In this document: one piece after another, positions 44,147 through 51,756 of the stretch | Numbering within the stretch: position 1 is the first letter of the stretch | Layout of the letters: each line of letters opens with the position of its first letter | From: Flavobacterium sp. | Lineage (GTDB): Bacteria; Bacteroidota; Bacteroidia; Flavobacteriales; Flavobacteriaceae | Length of the DNA stretch: 64,000 nucleotides | NCBI GenBank assembly: GCA_014379405.1 | Contig: JACMLU010000018.1 | Span: 248,001 to 312,000 of the forward strand | Direction of reading: 5' to 3' | Notes under the pieces: model-generated | The model's database searches: none | What the model was told of the DNA's origin: nothing | The model's input: only the letters and a program-made list of their open reading frames with translations | Program-made: the position numbers and the translations under genes

Positions 44147-45214
44147 ATGGATTTCAATTCTTCTCAAAAAACCATCTTGATTGCGCCTCTAAATTGGGGC
44201 TTGGGTCACGCTACCCGTTGCATTCCAATTATTAAGGCATTACAGGAAAATGATTATATTCCAATTATAGCTTCGGATGGGGTTGCACTGGAGTTATTGC
44301 GAAAAGAATTCCCTTATCTGCAATCGCTAGAATTGCCTTCGTACCAAATTGAATATGCCAAGAATGGCAAAAATTTCAAATGGAAACTATTGCAAAATTG
44401 TCCTAAAATGATTGAAGCCGTTTTGGAAGAAAAAAAAACGATCAAAAAATGGGTCAAAAAACATAGAATAGACGGTATAATTTCGGACAATAGGCTAGGC
44501 GTTTTCAGCCAAAAAGTACCTTCAGTGTTTATCACGCATCAACTGAACGTGATGACTGGAAATACCACCTGGATTACCAGCAAACTCCACCAACATATCA
44601 TAAAAAAATATGTAGAATGTTGGGTTCCAGATTTTGAAGAAATTCCAAATCTATCCGGAAAACTAGGTCATATTAAGAAGGCTGATTTCAATATAAAATA
44701 CATCGGTCCTTTGAGTAGAATCCAAAAAAAAATCATTCCAAAACGATATGATTTAATGATTATTCTTTCGGGACCAGAACCTCAACGCGGATTATTGGAA
44801 GAGAAATTAAAAAAAGAAATCTTGCGGTTTGAAGGCAAAATAGTCTTTATAAAAGGTATTGTTGAAGTTGAGCAAAAAAAGGAAGATACCGACAATGTAA
44901 CTTTTTATAATTTTATGAATAGCCGCCAGCTTGAACAAACTTTCAACGAAAGTGAAACCATCTTGTGTCGCTCTGGGTACACCACCATTATGGACTTGGC
45001 AAAGCTAGGAAAAAAAGCCTTTTTTATTCCAACACCAGGTCAATATGAACAAGAATATTTAGCAGAAAAATTCAAAAAAGAAGGTTTGGCACCTTACTCA
45101 AAACAGAATGATTTCACGATAGAAAACCTTATGGAAATCGAAGTTTATAAAGGATTGAAACAATACGAAAGCCCTTTTGACTGGGCACAATTATTTCAAG
45201 TTTTCGAAAAATAA
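44147..45214 (+). CDS. GT-B glycosyltransferase (GT28/MurG-like)
   Basis: The 355-residue protein starts KTILIAPLNWGLGHATRCIPII, a glycine-rich substrate loop typical of GT-B enzymes (GLGHATR). The C-terminal half has MIILSGPEPQRG, ILCRSGYTTIMDLAKLGKKAFFIPTPGQYEQEYLAEKF, a nucleotide-sugar binding pattern like that of MurG-type transferases. It is cytoplasmic or at the inner face of the membrane. The acceptor and sugar are not identifiable, and it is distinct from true MurG. No other glycan genes lie alongside. Confidence 0.8.
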   Translation: MDFNSSQKTILIAPLNWGLGHATRCIPIIKALQENDYIPIIASDGVALELLRKEFPYLQSLELPSYQIEYAKNGKNFKWKLLQNCPKMIEAVLEEKKTIKKWVKKHRIDGIISDNRLGVFSQKVPSVFITHQLNVMTGNTTWITSKLHQHIIKKYVECWVPDFEEIPNLSGKLGHIKKADFNIKYIGPLSRIQKKIIPKRYDLMIILSGPEPQRGLLEEKLKKEILRFEGKIVFIKGIVEVEQKKEDTDNVTFYNFMNSRQLEQTFNESETILCRSGYTTIMDLAKLGKKAFFIPTPGQYEQEYLAEKFKKEGLAPYSKQNDFTIENLMEIEVYKGLKQYESPFDWAQLFQVFEK

Positions 45215-45235
45215 ACAAACTATTTTGCCATAAAA

Positions 45236-45275
45236 AAACCCGAATTACACTAACAAATTAGTATAATTCGGGTTT
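45236..45275. terminator. bidirectional terminator between glycosyltransferase and phoU
   Basis: An 18-bp near-perfect stem beginning AAACCCGAATTACACTAA and closing TTAGTATAATTCGGGTTT has a short loop, with A residues before it and T residues after it. Confidence 0.9.
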
Positions 45276-45298
45276 AAATTTAAATATAATTTAGATTA

Positions 45299-45973
45299 CT
45301 ATTCAGATTCAATATTTGGATCTTCGTGTTTGTCGTGCTTGATAATTTTAGCATGAATAATAAAATAAACATACTCGGCAATATTGGAACAATGATCGGA
45401 AATTCGTTCCAAATGTTTAATCCCAATAACAAGATTGGTTCCTGACACGACCGTTTTTGAATGTGACTTCATTTCAGAAATGATGTTTTGAATGGTTTCA
45501 TCACTTTTGATTTTGATTGCAGTATTCAAACTAAAAATTTCTGCAAAAGTATTTTCGTCACGCGTTAAGAAATAGGAATTGGTTTTAGCAGTGATTAGCT
45601 CCACTTGTCTCCCCAAATCTGCAATTTCAAACTTGGCTATTAAATCGTGTTTGTCTTTAATACTTTTGGCTCTTTTAATGATGCTAATGGCTAAATCTCC
45701 TATTCGTTCTACCTCGTTACTAATCTGCAATGCTCCCATAATAAAACGCAAGTCAGAAGCTACAGGCTGTTGCAAGGCAAAAATACTTTGACAAATTTCG
45801 TCGATTTTCACGTCTAATTTATCAATCTTACTTTCTATTTTCTTTACTTCCTTACCTTCAATTGGCTCAGAAAGTAATGCTTTTACGGATTCGCTAACTT
45901 GGCTTTCGGCCAAAGCTCCAATTTTTACGATTACATTATTTAATTTTTCTAATTCTATTTCAAAATGTGTCAT
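45299..45973 (-). CDS. phoU: phosphate signalling protein PhoU
   Basis: The 224-residue all-helical protein begins FEIELEKLNNVIVKIGALAESQVSESVKAL. Two copies of the three-helix PhoU repeat can be seen, with acidic metal-binding segments in LQISNEVERIGDLAISI and VIGIKHLERISDHCSNIAEYV. It is the negative modulator that links the Pst transporter to PhoR when phosphate is plentiful. It is the last gene of the pst cluster, after pstB, with an octamer array in the 80-bp gap. Confidence 0.94.
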   Translation of the reverse strand: MTHFEIELEKLNNVIVKIGALAESQVSESVKALLSEPIEGKEVKKIESKIDKLDVKIDEICQSIFALQQPVASDLRFIMGALQISNEVERIGDLAISIIKRAKSIKDKHDLIAKFEIADLGRQVELITAKTNSYFLTRDENTFAEIFSLNTAIKIKSDETIQNIISEMKSHSKTVVSGTNLVIGIKHLERISDHCSNIAEYVYFIIHAKIIKHDKHEDPNIESE

Positions 45974-45995
45974 CTTACAATTTTTAGTTTAAAAA

Positions 45996-46051
45996 GGTTA
46001 ATCGGTTAAACAATTAATCGGTTAAACAAATAAACGATTAAAAAGTTAAAC
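45996..46051. repeat. 56-bp octamer array between pstB and phoU
   Basis: Seven contiguous 8-bp units are visible: GGTTAATC, GGTTAAAC, AATTAATC, GGTTAAAC, AAATAAAC, GATTAAAA, AGTTAAAC. Units 1-2 and 3-4 make a near-exact 16-bp duplicate. The array starts two bases after the pstB stop region and would be transcribed within the operon mRNA. Confidence 0.8.
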
Positions 46052-46053
46052 CA

Positions 46054-46812
46054 TTATCCAAATCTTCCAGTGATATAATCCTCGGTTTGTTTTTTTTCTG
46101 GCTTGGTAAAAATAGTATTTGTTTTTCCCATTTCAATCAATTCACCCATATAAAAGAAAGCAGTATGATCGCTTGTTCTTGCAGCTTGTTGCATATTGTG
46201 GGTCACAATTATTATAGTGTACTGTTCTTTCAATTCGTGAACCAATTCTTCAATTTTAGAAGTCGAAATCGGGTCTAGTGCACTCGCTGGTTCATCCATA
46301 AGAATGATATCCGGGCTTACCGCCAATGTTCTTGCAATACACAAACGTTGTTGTTGTCCACCTGATAATCCCATGGCAGAATCTCCTAAACGGTCTTTTA
46401 ATTCGTCCCAAATGGCAGCTTGTCGCAAAGAAGTTTCCACGATTTCGTCCAATTGGGTTTTATCTTTTATGCCATTGATTCGAGGTCCATAGGCAATATT
46501 CTCATAGATGGATTTCGGAAAAGGATTTGATTTTTGAAACACCATCCCGATTTTTTTGCGGATATTCACCACATCCACGTTTTTATCGTAGATGTCGACT
46601 CCCTCCACAAGCAATTCACCAGTAATTTTCACACTCGGAATCAAATCATTCATTCGGTTAATACATCTCAAAAAAGTAGATTTACCACAACCGGAAGGCC
46701 CGATTAAAGCGGTTACTTTATTGGCTGGAATCTGCATCGAAATTTCCTTCAACGCTTTTTTCTCGCCGTAGTATAATGACAAATCATTAACCTGTATTTT
46801 TATATCTCTCAT
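46054..46812 (-). CDS. pstB: phosphate ABC transporter ATPase PstB
   Basis: The 252-residue ATPase has Walker [10 protein letters not shown] (residues 37-45), the PstB signature [14 protein letters not shown], the ABC signature LSGGQQQR and Walker [14 protein letters not shown]. It powers phosphate import with PstSCA. Length is normal. A -7 box for a separate transcript is not evident. A short heptamer array lies between it and pstA. Confidence 0.96.
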   Translation of the reverse strand: MRDIKIQVNDLSLYYGEKKALKEISMQIPANKVTALIGPSGCGKSTFLRCINRMNDLIPSVKITGELLVEGVDIYDKNVDVVNIRKKIGMVFQKSNPFPKSIYENIAYGPRINGIKDKTQLDEIVETSLRQAAIWDELKDRLGDSAMGLSGGQQQRLCIARTLAVSPDIILMDEPASALDPISTSKIEELVHELKEQYTIIIVTHNMQQAARTSDHTAFFYMGELIEMGKTNTIFTKPEKKQTEDYITGRFG

Positions 46813-46867
46813 TTTATTTATTATTTGATAAAAGGTGTGATTTCCATATCTGAAATCATAAATAGTT

Positions 46868-46888
46868 AATCTGCAATCTCAAATCTTT
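46868..46888. repeat. short AATCTnn heptamer array at the pstA-pstB junction
   Basis: AATCTGC, AATCTCA and AATCTTT follow each other at the junction between pstA and pstB; the last unit overlaps the pstA stop codon. The unit resembles the AATCTGA arrays at 13080 and 38489. Confidence 0.5.
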
Positions 46889-47831
46889 ATTTTGCTTTTC
46901 TCCTGATTCTTGACCTGATGATTACCGCCACCAAATTTAAAGACAATGTAAGAATTAACAATACCAATGTGGTTGCAAATTGAATAGGCATAGTTTTCTC
47001 CACATCCGATGATTGGGTCGACATAATGTAAACATGGTAACCCAAATTCATAAATTGGTCGCTTAAAGAACCTGGCAAAGTGGCCAAATAATATGCTGCT
47101 CCAGTAAACAAAATAGGAGCAACTTCGCCGGCGCCTCTGCTCACGGCAAGAATTGTCCCAGTCATGATTCCAGAAATAGACCCAGGAAAAACCACGTTTT
47201 TAATGGTTTGCCATTTGGTCGCACCCAATGCCAAACTGGCTTCCCGCAACTCTCTAGGAATTGTCTTTAGTGATTCTTCCACAGAAACTATAATTACAGG
47301 AAGCGTCAATAAGGCCATTGTTAAACTCGCCCAAAGTATATTGGGTTGCCCCCAATGCAATTCGCCGTCATTGAACGCAGAATCAATTCCTGTTCCCACA
47401 AATTGAATAAAAAATCCTAGTCCAAAAAGCCCAAAAATAATGGAAGGTACTACCGCCAATGTTCGAATGGAAAACCGAACTGCTGCAGCAAATTTTGAAT
47501 TTTCCTTGGCATATTCCGTTAAGTAAATCGCCGTGATAGTACCAAAAGGAACCGCCGCTATCGACATCACGATAACTAAAATAAAAGTTCCTATCAAAGC
47601 AGGAAAAATTCCACCTTTGGTCATTCCGTCAGTTGGAAAAGAACTGATAAATTCCCAAGAAAATTTCTCTCGTCCTTGGTAAATGATTATTCCCAAGATG
47701 ATAAACAAGATGGCAATAATTAAAATAACCGCAATTTGTGTCAATCCCACAACTGCTTTTTCTTTAATATCTTTTCCCTTGCCGTTCGTCTTGGCAAATG
47801 GATTTTCTGATATGCTGATTGTATTTTCCAT
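46887..47831 (-). CDS. pstA: phosphate ABC transporter permease PstA
   Basis: The 314-residue permease has an opening membrane helix and about five more. It has the binding-protein-dependent transport inner membrane signature in EASLALGATKWQTIKNVVFPGSISGIMTG near residue 208. The extracytoplasmic segment between the first two helices contains WEFISSFPTDGMTKGGIFPALIGT. It pairs with PstC to form the membrane channel. It starts 1 bp after pstC stops, so the two are cotranslated. Confidence 0.95.
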   Translation of the reverse strand: MENTISISENPFAKTNGKGKDIKEKAVVGLTQIAVILIIAILFIILGIIIYQGREKFSWEFISSFPTDGMTKGGIFPALIGTFILVIVMSIAAVPFGTITAIYLTEYAKENSKFAAAVRFSIRTLAVVPSIIFGLFGLGFFIQFVGTGIDSAFNDGELHWGQPNILWASLTMALLTLPVIIVSVEESLKTIPRELREASLALGATKWQTIKNVVFPGSISGIMTGTILAVSRGAGEVAPILFTGAAYYLATLPGSLSDQFMNLGYHVYIMSTQSSDVEKTMPIQFATTLVLLILTLSLNLVAVIIRSRIRRKAK

Positions 47832-47832
47832 A

Positions 47833-49062
47833 TTATTTCCCTTGGAATTTTTTGATTAATCTTCCTTTGACATAAAATTCTGCCACTGCGTTCAATATGA
47901 AAGAAAAAATGAAAAGTAACGATCCAATAAAAAACAAAACACTGTAATGGGTTTCTCCAAAAACAGTTTCGGCCATTTCAGAACCAATGGTTGCTGCAAA
48001 AGTTCGCACACTTTCAAATGGATTTGCCGACAATAATGCTGCATTTCCAGTTGCCATAAGTGCAATCATCGTTTCACCAAAAACTCTTCCAACACCCAAA
48101 AGCAAGGCCGCAAAAATTCCCGGAGTTGCAGCAGGCAAAATCACCGAAAAAGCGGTTTGAGCTTTGCTAGCTCCCAATGCCAAACTAGCTTCAGTATAGG
48201 TTTTAGGAACTGACGAAAGTGCATCTTCTGAAATCGTGTAAATAATGGGAATAGCCGCCAATGCCATTGCGACACCGCCAATAAAAGCATTCAATCGCGA
48301 ATCATAGCCAAAAATATCCTGAAAAAAAGTAGCCAAAACCATCATGGCAAAAAATCCAATTACCACTGATGGAAAAGCCGCCAGCATTTCGATAATGGGT
48401 TTGATGATTTCTTTTCTTCGATTGGAAGCAAAACATGAAGTGTAAACTGCTGCCAATATTGCCAAAGGTCCAGCAATTAGCATCGCAATTATAGTTACTT
48501 TTAAAGTTCCAATCAGCAAAGCAATCAATCCAAAACGGGGATTATCGGAAACGGGAACCCATTCGGTGGAGAAAAAAGTACTCCAGGTTTTGTCGGCTCC
48601 TTCGTTGTTCCCATTGACTTTTTCATCAATAGCAACTACTTCTTCCGAAGCGGAATCAGGGTTTAAATCTTCGGTTACAGTTCCGTAAGTTTCTAGCTCA
48701 GCAGTTTCTTCGACCACTGGATTCAAATCCTCGGTTGGTGTTCCGTAAGATTCCGGTTCCAGACTTTCTGCCGGTGCGCCATAAGTTTCAGGTTGGCTTT
48801 CTTCCGAAGCAGTTTCACTTCCATAAGTTTCTACTGCTGACCCTGAAGTGGTTTGTATTTCGGTATTTGCTTTCGCTTTATCACCAAAACTGAATAATGG
48901 CAAAGACTCTTTGAAAACAAAAATAAATATCAGAAAAATAATGGCAATCGAAAGAAAAGCTACCGAAGAAATGACTTTCTCGGCTAGAAACTCGGAAAGC
49001 CTGAATTGTTTTTTTAAACTCTCTTTGGTGAAAGTTTGTTTATTTGGAATTGGAGAATTCAT
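47833..49062 (-). CDS. pstC: phosphate ABC transporter permease PstC with acidic repeat insertion
   Basis: The 409-residue permease is about 90 residues longer than typical PstC. After the first membrane helix (residues 33-50) comes a roughly 110-residue acidic, probably periplasmic segment. It has four copies of an ETYG or ESYG motif (residues 78, 92, 104, 124); three are followed by APAESLEP, TPTEDLNP or TVTEDLNP. The remaining permease is normal, with EASLALGASKAQTAFSVILPAATPGI near residue 292 and the family's helix arrangement. The insertion is not needed for the fold and its role is unknown. Confidence 0.92.
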   Translation of the reverse strand: MNSPIPNKQTFTKESLKKQFRLSEFLAEKVISSVAFLSIAIIFLIFIFVFKESLPLFSFGDKAKANTEIQTTSGSAVETYGSETASEESQPETYGAPAESLEPESYGTPTEDLNPVVEETAELETYGTVTEDLNPDSASEEVVAIDEKVNGNNEGADKTWSTFFSTEWVPVSDNPRFGLIALLIGTLKVTIIAMLIAGPLAILAAVYTSCFASNRRKEIIKPIIEMLAAFPSVVIGFFAMMVLATFFQDIFGYDSRLNAFIGGVAMALAAIPIIYTISEDALSSVPKTYTEASLALGASKAQTAFSVILPAATPGIFAALLLGVGRVFGETMIALMATGNAALLSANPFESVRTFAATIGSEMAETVFGETHYSVLFFIGSLLFIFSFILNAVAEFYVKGRLIKKFQGK

Positions 49063-49090
49063 TTAATGGATTTAAGAATTCATAGATATA

Positions 49091-49124
49091 AAAAATCCCT
49101 CCCTAATGAAAGAGAGGGATTTTT
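49091..49124 (-). terminator. terminator-like hairpin between pstS and pstC
   Basis: AAAAATCCCTC and GAGGGATTTTT form a perfect 11-bp stem with a 12-nt loop, ending in T residues on the transcribed strand. It would partly stop transcription after pstS and so raise PstS relative to the membrane subunits. Confidence 0.75.
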
Positions 49125-49133
49125 ATGCTTTGA

Positions 49134-49967
49134 TTATTTTACTGGAAAATATCCTACTGTTGCAATCATTTTTTGACCCTCTGGACTCAAAATCCAATCA
49201 ATGAATTTTTTTGTATCGCCAGTTGGTTTAGATTTCAAATACATATACAAGTATCTTGAAATTGGATACGTTTTATTTTTTATCGTAGCTTCTGTTGGCA
49301 AGACCCCTTTGCTTTTAGCATCTTTCTTTACTTTGCAATCTTTAACTCCTTCTGCATAAGCTGCACCACCGTAACCAATGCTGTATTTGTCTTTTTTTAC
49401 TGCATTTACAATAGCAGCTGTCCCAGGCAATGTTTGACAAGTTGGAGAAAAATCACCTTTCACTACGTGTTCTTTGAAGAATTCAAAAGTTCCCGAGCTA
49501 CTTTCTCTTCCATACAATTGGATTTTGACATCCGCTCCACCTACTTGTTTCCAGTTGGTTATTTTTCCTGAATAAATATCGCCTATTTGTTGAATTGTCA
49601 TTTCTGAAACAGGATTACCTTTATTCAAGAAAACGGACAAACCGTCTTTTGCACAAGCTATTTCAACACCATTTTTTTTATATTTCGTTTTTATTTTCTC
49701 TAATTCAGCTGGTTTGATTGGACGACTTGCATTAGCAATATCCGTAGAACCATTTATTAATGCCGCAAGCCCTACTCCGGATCCACCACCAGTTACTTGA
49801 ATAGTTGTTTCTGGGTGTTTTTTCATATAAGCTTCAGCCCATTGTTGTGACAAAATCACCATCGTATCTGAACCTTTAATCGTTATTTTACTTACAGTAG
49901 TAAACGAAAAACCAATAGTCATTATGACTACTAAAAGGACTGCAATTTTTAATTTAGATGTATTCAT
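49134..49967 (-). CDS. pstS: phosphate-binding protein PstS
   Basis: The 277-residue secreted protein has a signal peptide (LKIAVLLVVIMTIGFSFTTVSK). The phosphate-binding Ser/Gly motifs are KGSDTMVILSQQWAEAY, TGGGSGVGLAALINGSTDIANASRP and GRESSSGTFEFFKEHV. The ending FIDWILSPEGQKMIATVGYFPV is also family-typical. It captures phosphate in the periplasm for PstC/PstA. No lipobox Cys is present, so it is probably soluble. It is the first pst gene after its own promoter, with Pho-box-like hexamers upstream. Confidence 0.95.
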   Translation of the reverse strand: MNTSKLKIAVLLVVIMTIGFSFTTVSKITIKGSDTMVILSQQWAEAYMKKHPETTIQVTGGGSGVGLAALINGSTDIANASRPIKPAELEKIKTKYKKNGVEIACAKDGLSVFLNKGNPVSEMTIQQIGDIYSGKITNWKQVGGADVKIQLYGRESSSGTFEFFKEHVVKGDFSPTCQTLPGTAAIVNAVKKDKYSIGYGGAAYAEGVKDCKVKKDAKSKGVLPTEATIKNKTYPISRYLYMYLKSKPTGDTKKFIDWILSPEGQKMIATVGYFPVK

Positions 49968-49991
49968 TTTAAAGTATATTTAAATTTTTCA

Positions 49992-50025
49992 CAAAAGTAA
50001 AACGACAACGTTAAGTCTATGTTAA
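49992..50025 (-). promoter_or_regulatory. pstS promoter with Pho-box-like direct repeat
   Basis: On the minus strand TTAACA (50020-50025), 5 nt, TTAACG (50009-50014), 9 nt and the -7 box TACTTTTG (49992-49999) follow in order. The hexamers are 11 bp apart, one turn of helix, as in known Pho boxes, and they straddle the place of the -33 element. Confidence 0.7.
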
Positions 50026-50153
50026 GTCAGTATTATCCAATCTTTACTATTTGGATAGTTTTTACAATAACTTTACAAAAAAGATAAATAACGGTAATCA
50101 AAGTTAACTCTTTATTCTTGATTATCAGAACCATTACCTTTTAAAATACAAAA

Positions 50154-50180
50154 GACTATTTCAGGATTTATGAAATAGCC
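50154..50180 (-). terminator. terminator of the porin gene
   Basis: GGCTATTTCA and TGAAATAGTC (minus strand) form a 10-bp stem with one G-U pair and a 7-nt loop, then T residues. Confidence 0.75.
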
Positions 50181-50200
50181 TCTTTATTCATTTTTAAAAA

Positions 50201-51538
50201 CTAAAAGTTGAACTGCGCCTGCAATCTCAACAAATTTCCTTGTTGTCTATTGTTTGGAAGTGCGCTGTCTTCAAATGTTCTGTCGGCAATAACCCATTCA
50301 GCTACCAATTCGAATGCTTTGATTGGTTGCCATTCTAGACCAATTTCATAATCTCTTACGATATAACTTCTAGAATCTTTCTCGAATTTCTTTCCACCAT
50401 CATAATATTGAAACTTAGCAAAAGGATATAAAAAATGGTGTTTTGCTAAATTTATATCCCATTTGTAGTTCAAAGTAATATAACCACCTTCTAAACTAGA
50501 AACATCAACTGTATTTGTCACTTTATCGTAACGCGGCCCTTTTCCGATATTGTATTCAGTTTGAATACCAAATGGTTTTGGATACAAAACGAATGTAGCA
50601 CCCACTCTTTGGTCAACGGTGTTTATTTTATTTGGGGTTGTCACGCCGGTAGATAATTCATTAGTAAAAGCCCATTTTCCTGTGTAAGCTTGCAAACCTG
50701 GTTCTATTATTTGGTTTCCAATAACAAAAGGATAAGTAACTCTGGTAACAACGTGTAAATTTCTGTTGGCCTCTGTTTTATTCGCCGTTTGACCATTATA
50801 AGCTCCAAAAGCAAACACACCATAATCGCCAGAACCTTTATAGCCGTCTTTTACAAGCATAGCAAAACGTTCTCTGATTTCAGCTGGAGCCCAGTAAAAA
50901 AACGCTCCTAAATCTCTTTCATTAACCACGGCACTATTCAAACCATCGTTACGATCCAAGGTTAAACGATTTTGGCTTGATTGTAAATTTTCGAAACCAA
51001 AAGGAACTTTACTTTGACCCAACCTCACTCTGAATTCTCTTTTCTTGTCAAACGAAATGTCGGCATAAGCGTCTCTAAGTTGGGCAAAATGATTGACTCC
51101 AGATCCTGGTGAACTGGCAAAATCCGGCTGAATATATACATATACATTAGGATGAACTTGCCCAGAAAACACAATACGAGCTCTTCTTATAAAAAGACCG
51201 TTATTAGATTTTGCATCTGGAGCAGTTGAAGTTGTCCCCCAAGATTTGTCGCATTGGTCACAGGAAACTTTGTCGTTTGTAGAAAGCAACCCGTTGTATC
51301 TTACCTGAACATAACCACGGATGGACAATTTGTTGTACCAAGCATCTTTGTCAGCTTTCTCCTTATCAGCTTTCTCTTTTGCTACGAGCTTTTCGCTTTC
51401 AACCAGTTTTTCTTTATCAACAGAGTTGATAGAATCTAATATACGAACCACCTCTTTTTTGATTTCGTCTTTCTTTACATCTTGTGAATTGGCTGCAAAT
51501 GAAACAATAAGTAAACTTGCAAATAAAAATTTTTTCAT
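50201..51538 (-). CDS. phosphate-selective porin (OprP/OprO-like)
   Basis: The 445-residue outer-membrane protein has a signal peptide (KKFLFASLLIVSFAANSQD). A charged coiled-coil segment follows (KLVESEKLVAKEKADKEKAD, residues 41-64). The phosphate-selective porin domain starts WYNKLSIRGYVQVRYN near residue 67 and has FIRRARIVFSGQVHPNVYVYIQP, LGQSKVPFGFENLQSSQN and a terminal strand ending AQFNF. The final Phe is the barrel signal. It sits beside pstS and shares its promoter architecture, which supports phosphate or polyphosphate uptake. The precise ion selectivity is inferred from the family only. Confidence 0.9.
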   Translation of the reverse strand: MKKFLFASLLIVSFAANSQDVKKDEIKKEVVRILDSINSVDKEKLVESEKLVAKEKADKEKADKDAWYNKLSIRGYVQVRYNGLLSTNDKVSCDQCDKSWGTTSTAPDAKSNNGLFIRRARIVFSGQVHPNVYVYIQPDFASSPGSGVNHFAQLRDAYADISFDKKREFRVRLGQSKVPFGFENLQSSQNRLTLDRNDGLNSAVVNERDLGAFFYWAPAEIRERFAMLVKDGYKGSGDYGVFAFGAYNGQTANKTEANRNLHVVTRVTYPFVIGNQIIEPGLQAYTGKWAFTNELSTGVTTPNKINTVDQRVGATFVLYPKPFGIQTEYNIGKGPRYDKVTNTVDVSSLEGGYITLNYKWDINLAKHHFLYPFAKFQYYDGGKKFEKDSRSYIVRDYEIGLEWQPIKAFELVAEWVIADRTFEDSALPNNRQQGNLLRLQAQFNF

Positions 51539-51564
51539 TTTTGTTTTATGATTTATTTTTTTTG

Positions 51565-51598
51565 CAAAGGTGATACTGTTATGTTAAGCTAATGTTAA
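51565..51598 (-). promoter_or_regulatory. porin promoter with Pho-box-like direct repeat
   Basis: On the minus strand TTAACA (51593-51598), 5 nt, TTAACA (51582-51587), 9 nt and CACCTTTG (51565-51572) follow in order: the same spacing as at pstS. The -7 box deviates in its first base only. Confidence 0.7.
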
Positions 51599-51674
51599 CA
51601 TAATATTATGTTGATGATAAATTAACATTGATCAAGAAATAAACCTCTGAATATGCGCTTATCTAAACCAAAGC

Positions 51675-51708
51675 TTAATATTCGCTTAACAAAAATCGAA
51701 TATTTTAT
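51675..51708 (+). promoter_or_regulatory. additional TTAATA-n5-TTAACA site in the porin-phoR gap
   Basis: TTAATA (51675-51680) and TTAACA (51686-51691) are 11 bp apart on the plus strand. Nine nt later is TATTTTAT, a poor -7 match. No plus-strand gene follows, so this may be an extra binding site, an antisense promoter toward phoR, or chance. Confidence 0.35.
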
Positions 51709-51756
51709 ATTACATATACTACAATTTGAATCCCATTAACACAAAAGTCGTATTAA

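Noticed and set aside
41900..44600. tRNA or small RNA gene in the large-protein and glycosyltransferase region
   Set aside because: No cloverleaf-like sequence or CCA-type end was found in the gaps; the only hairpins there look like terminators.
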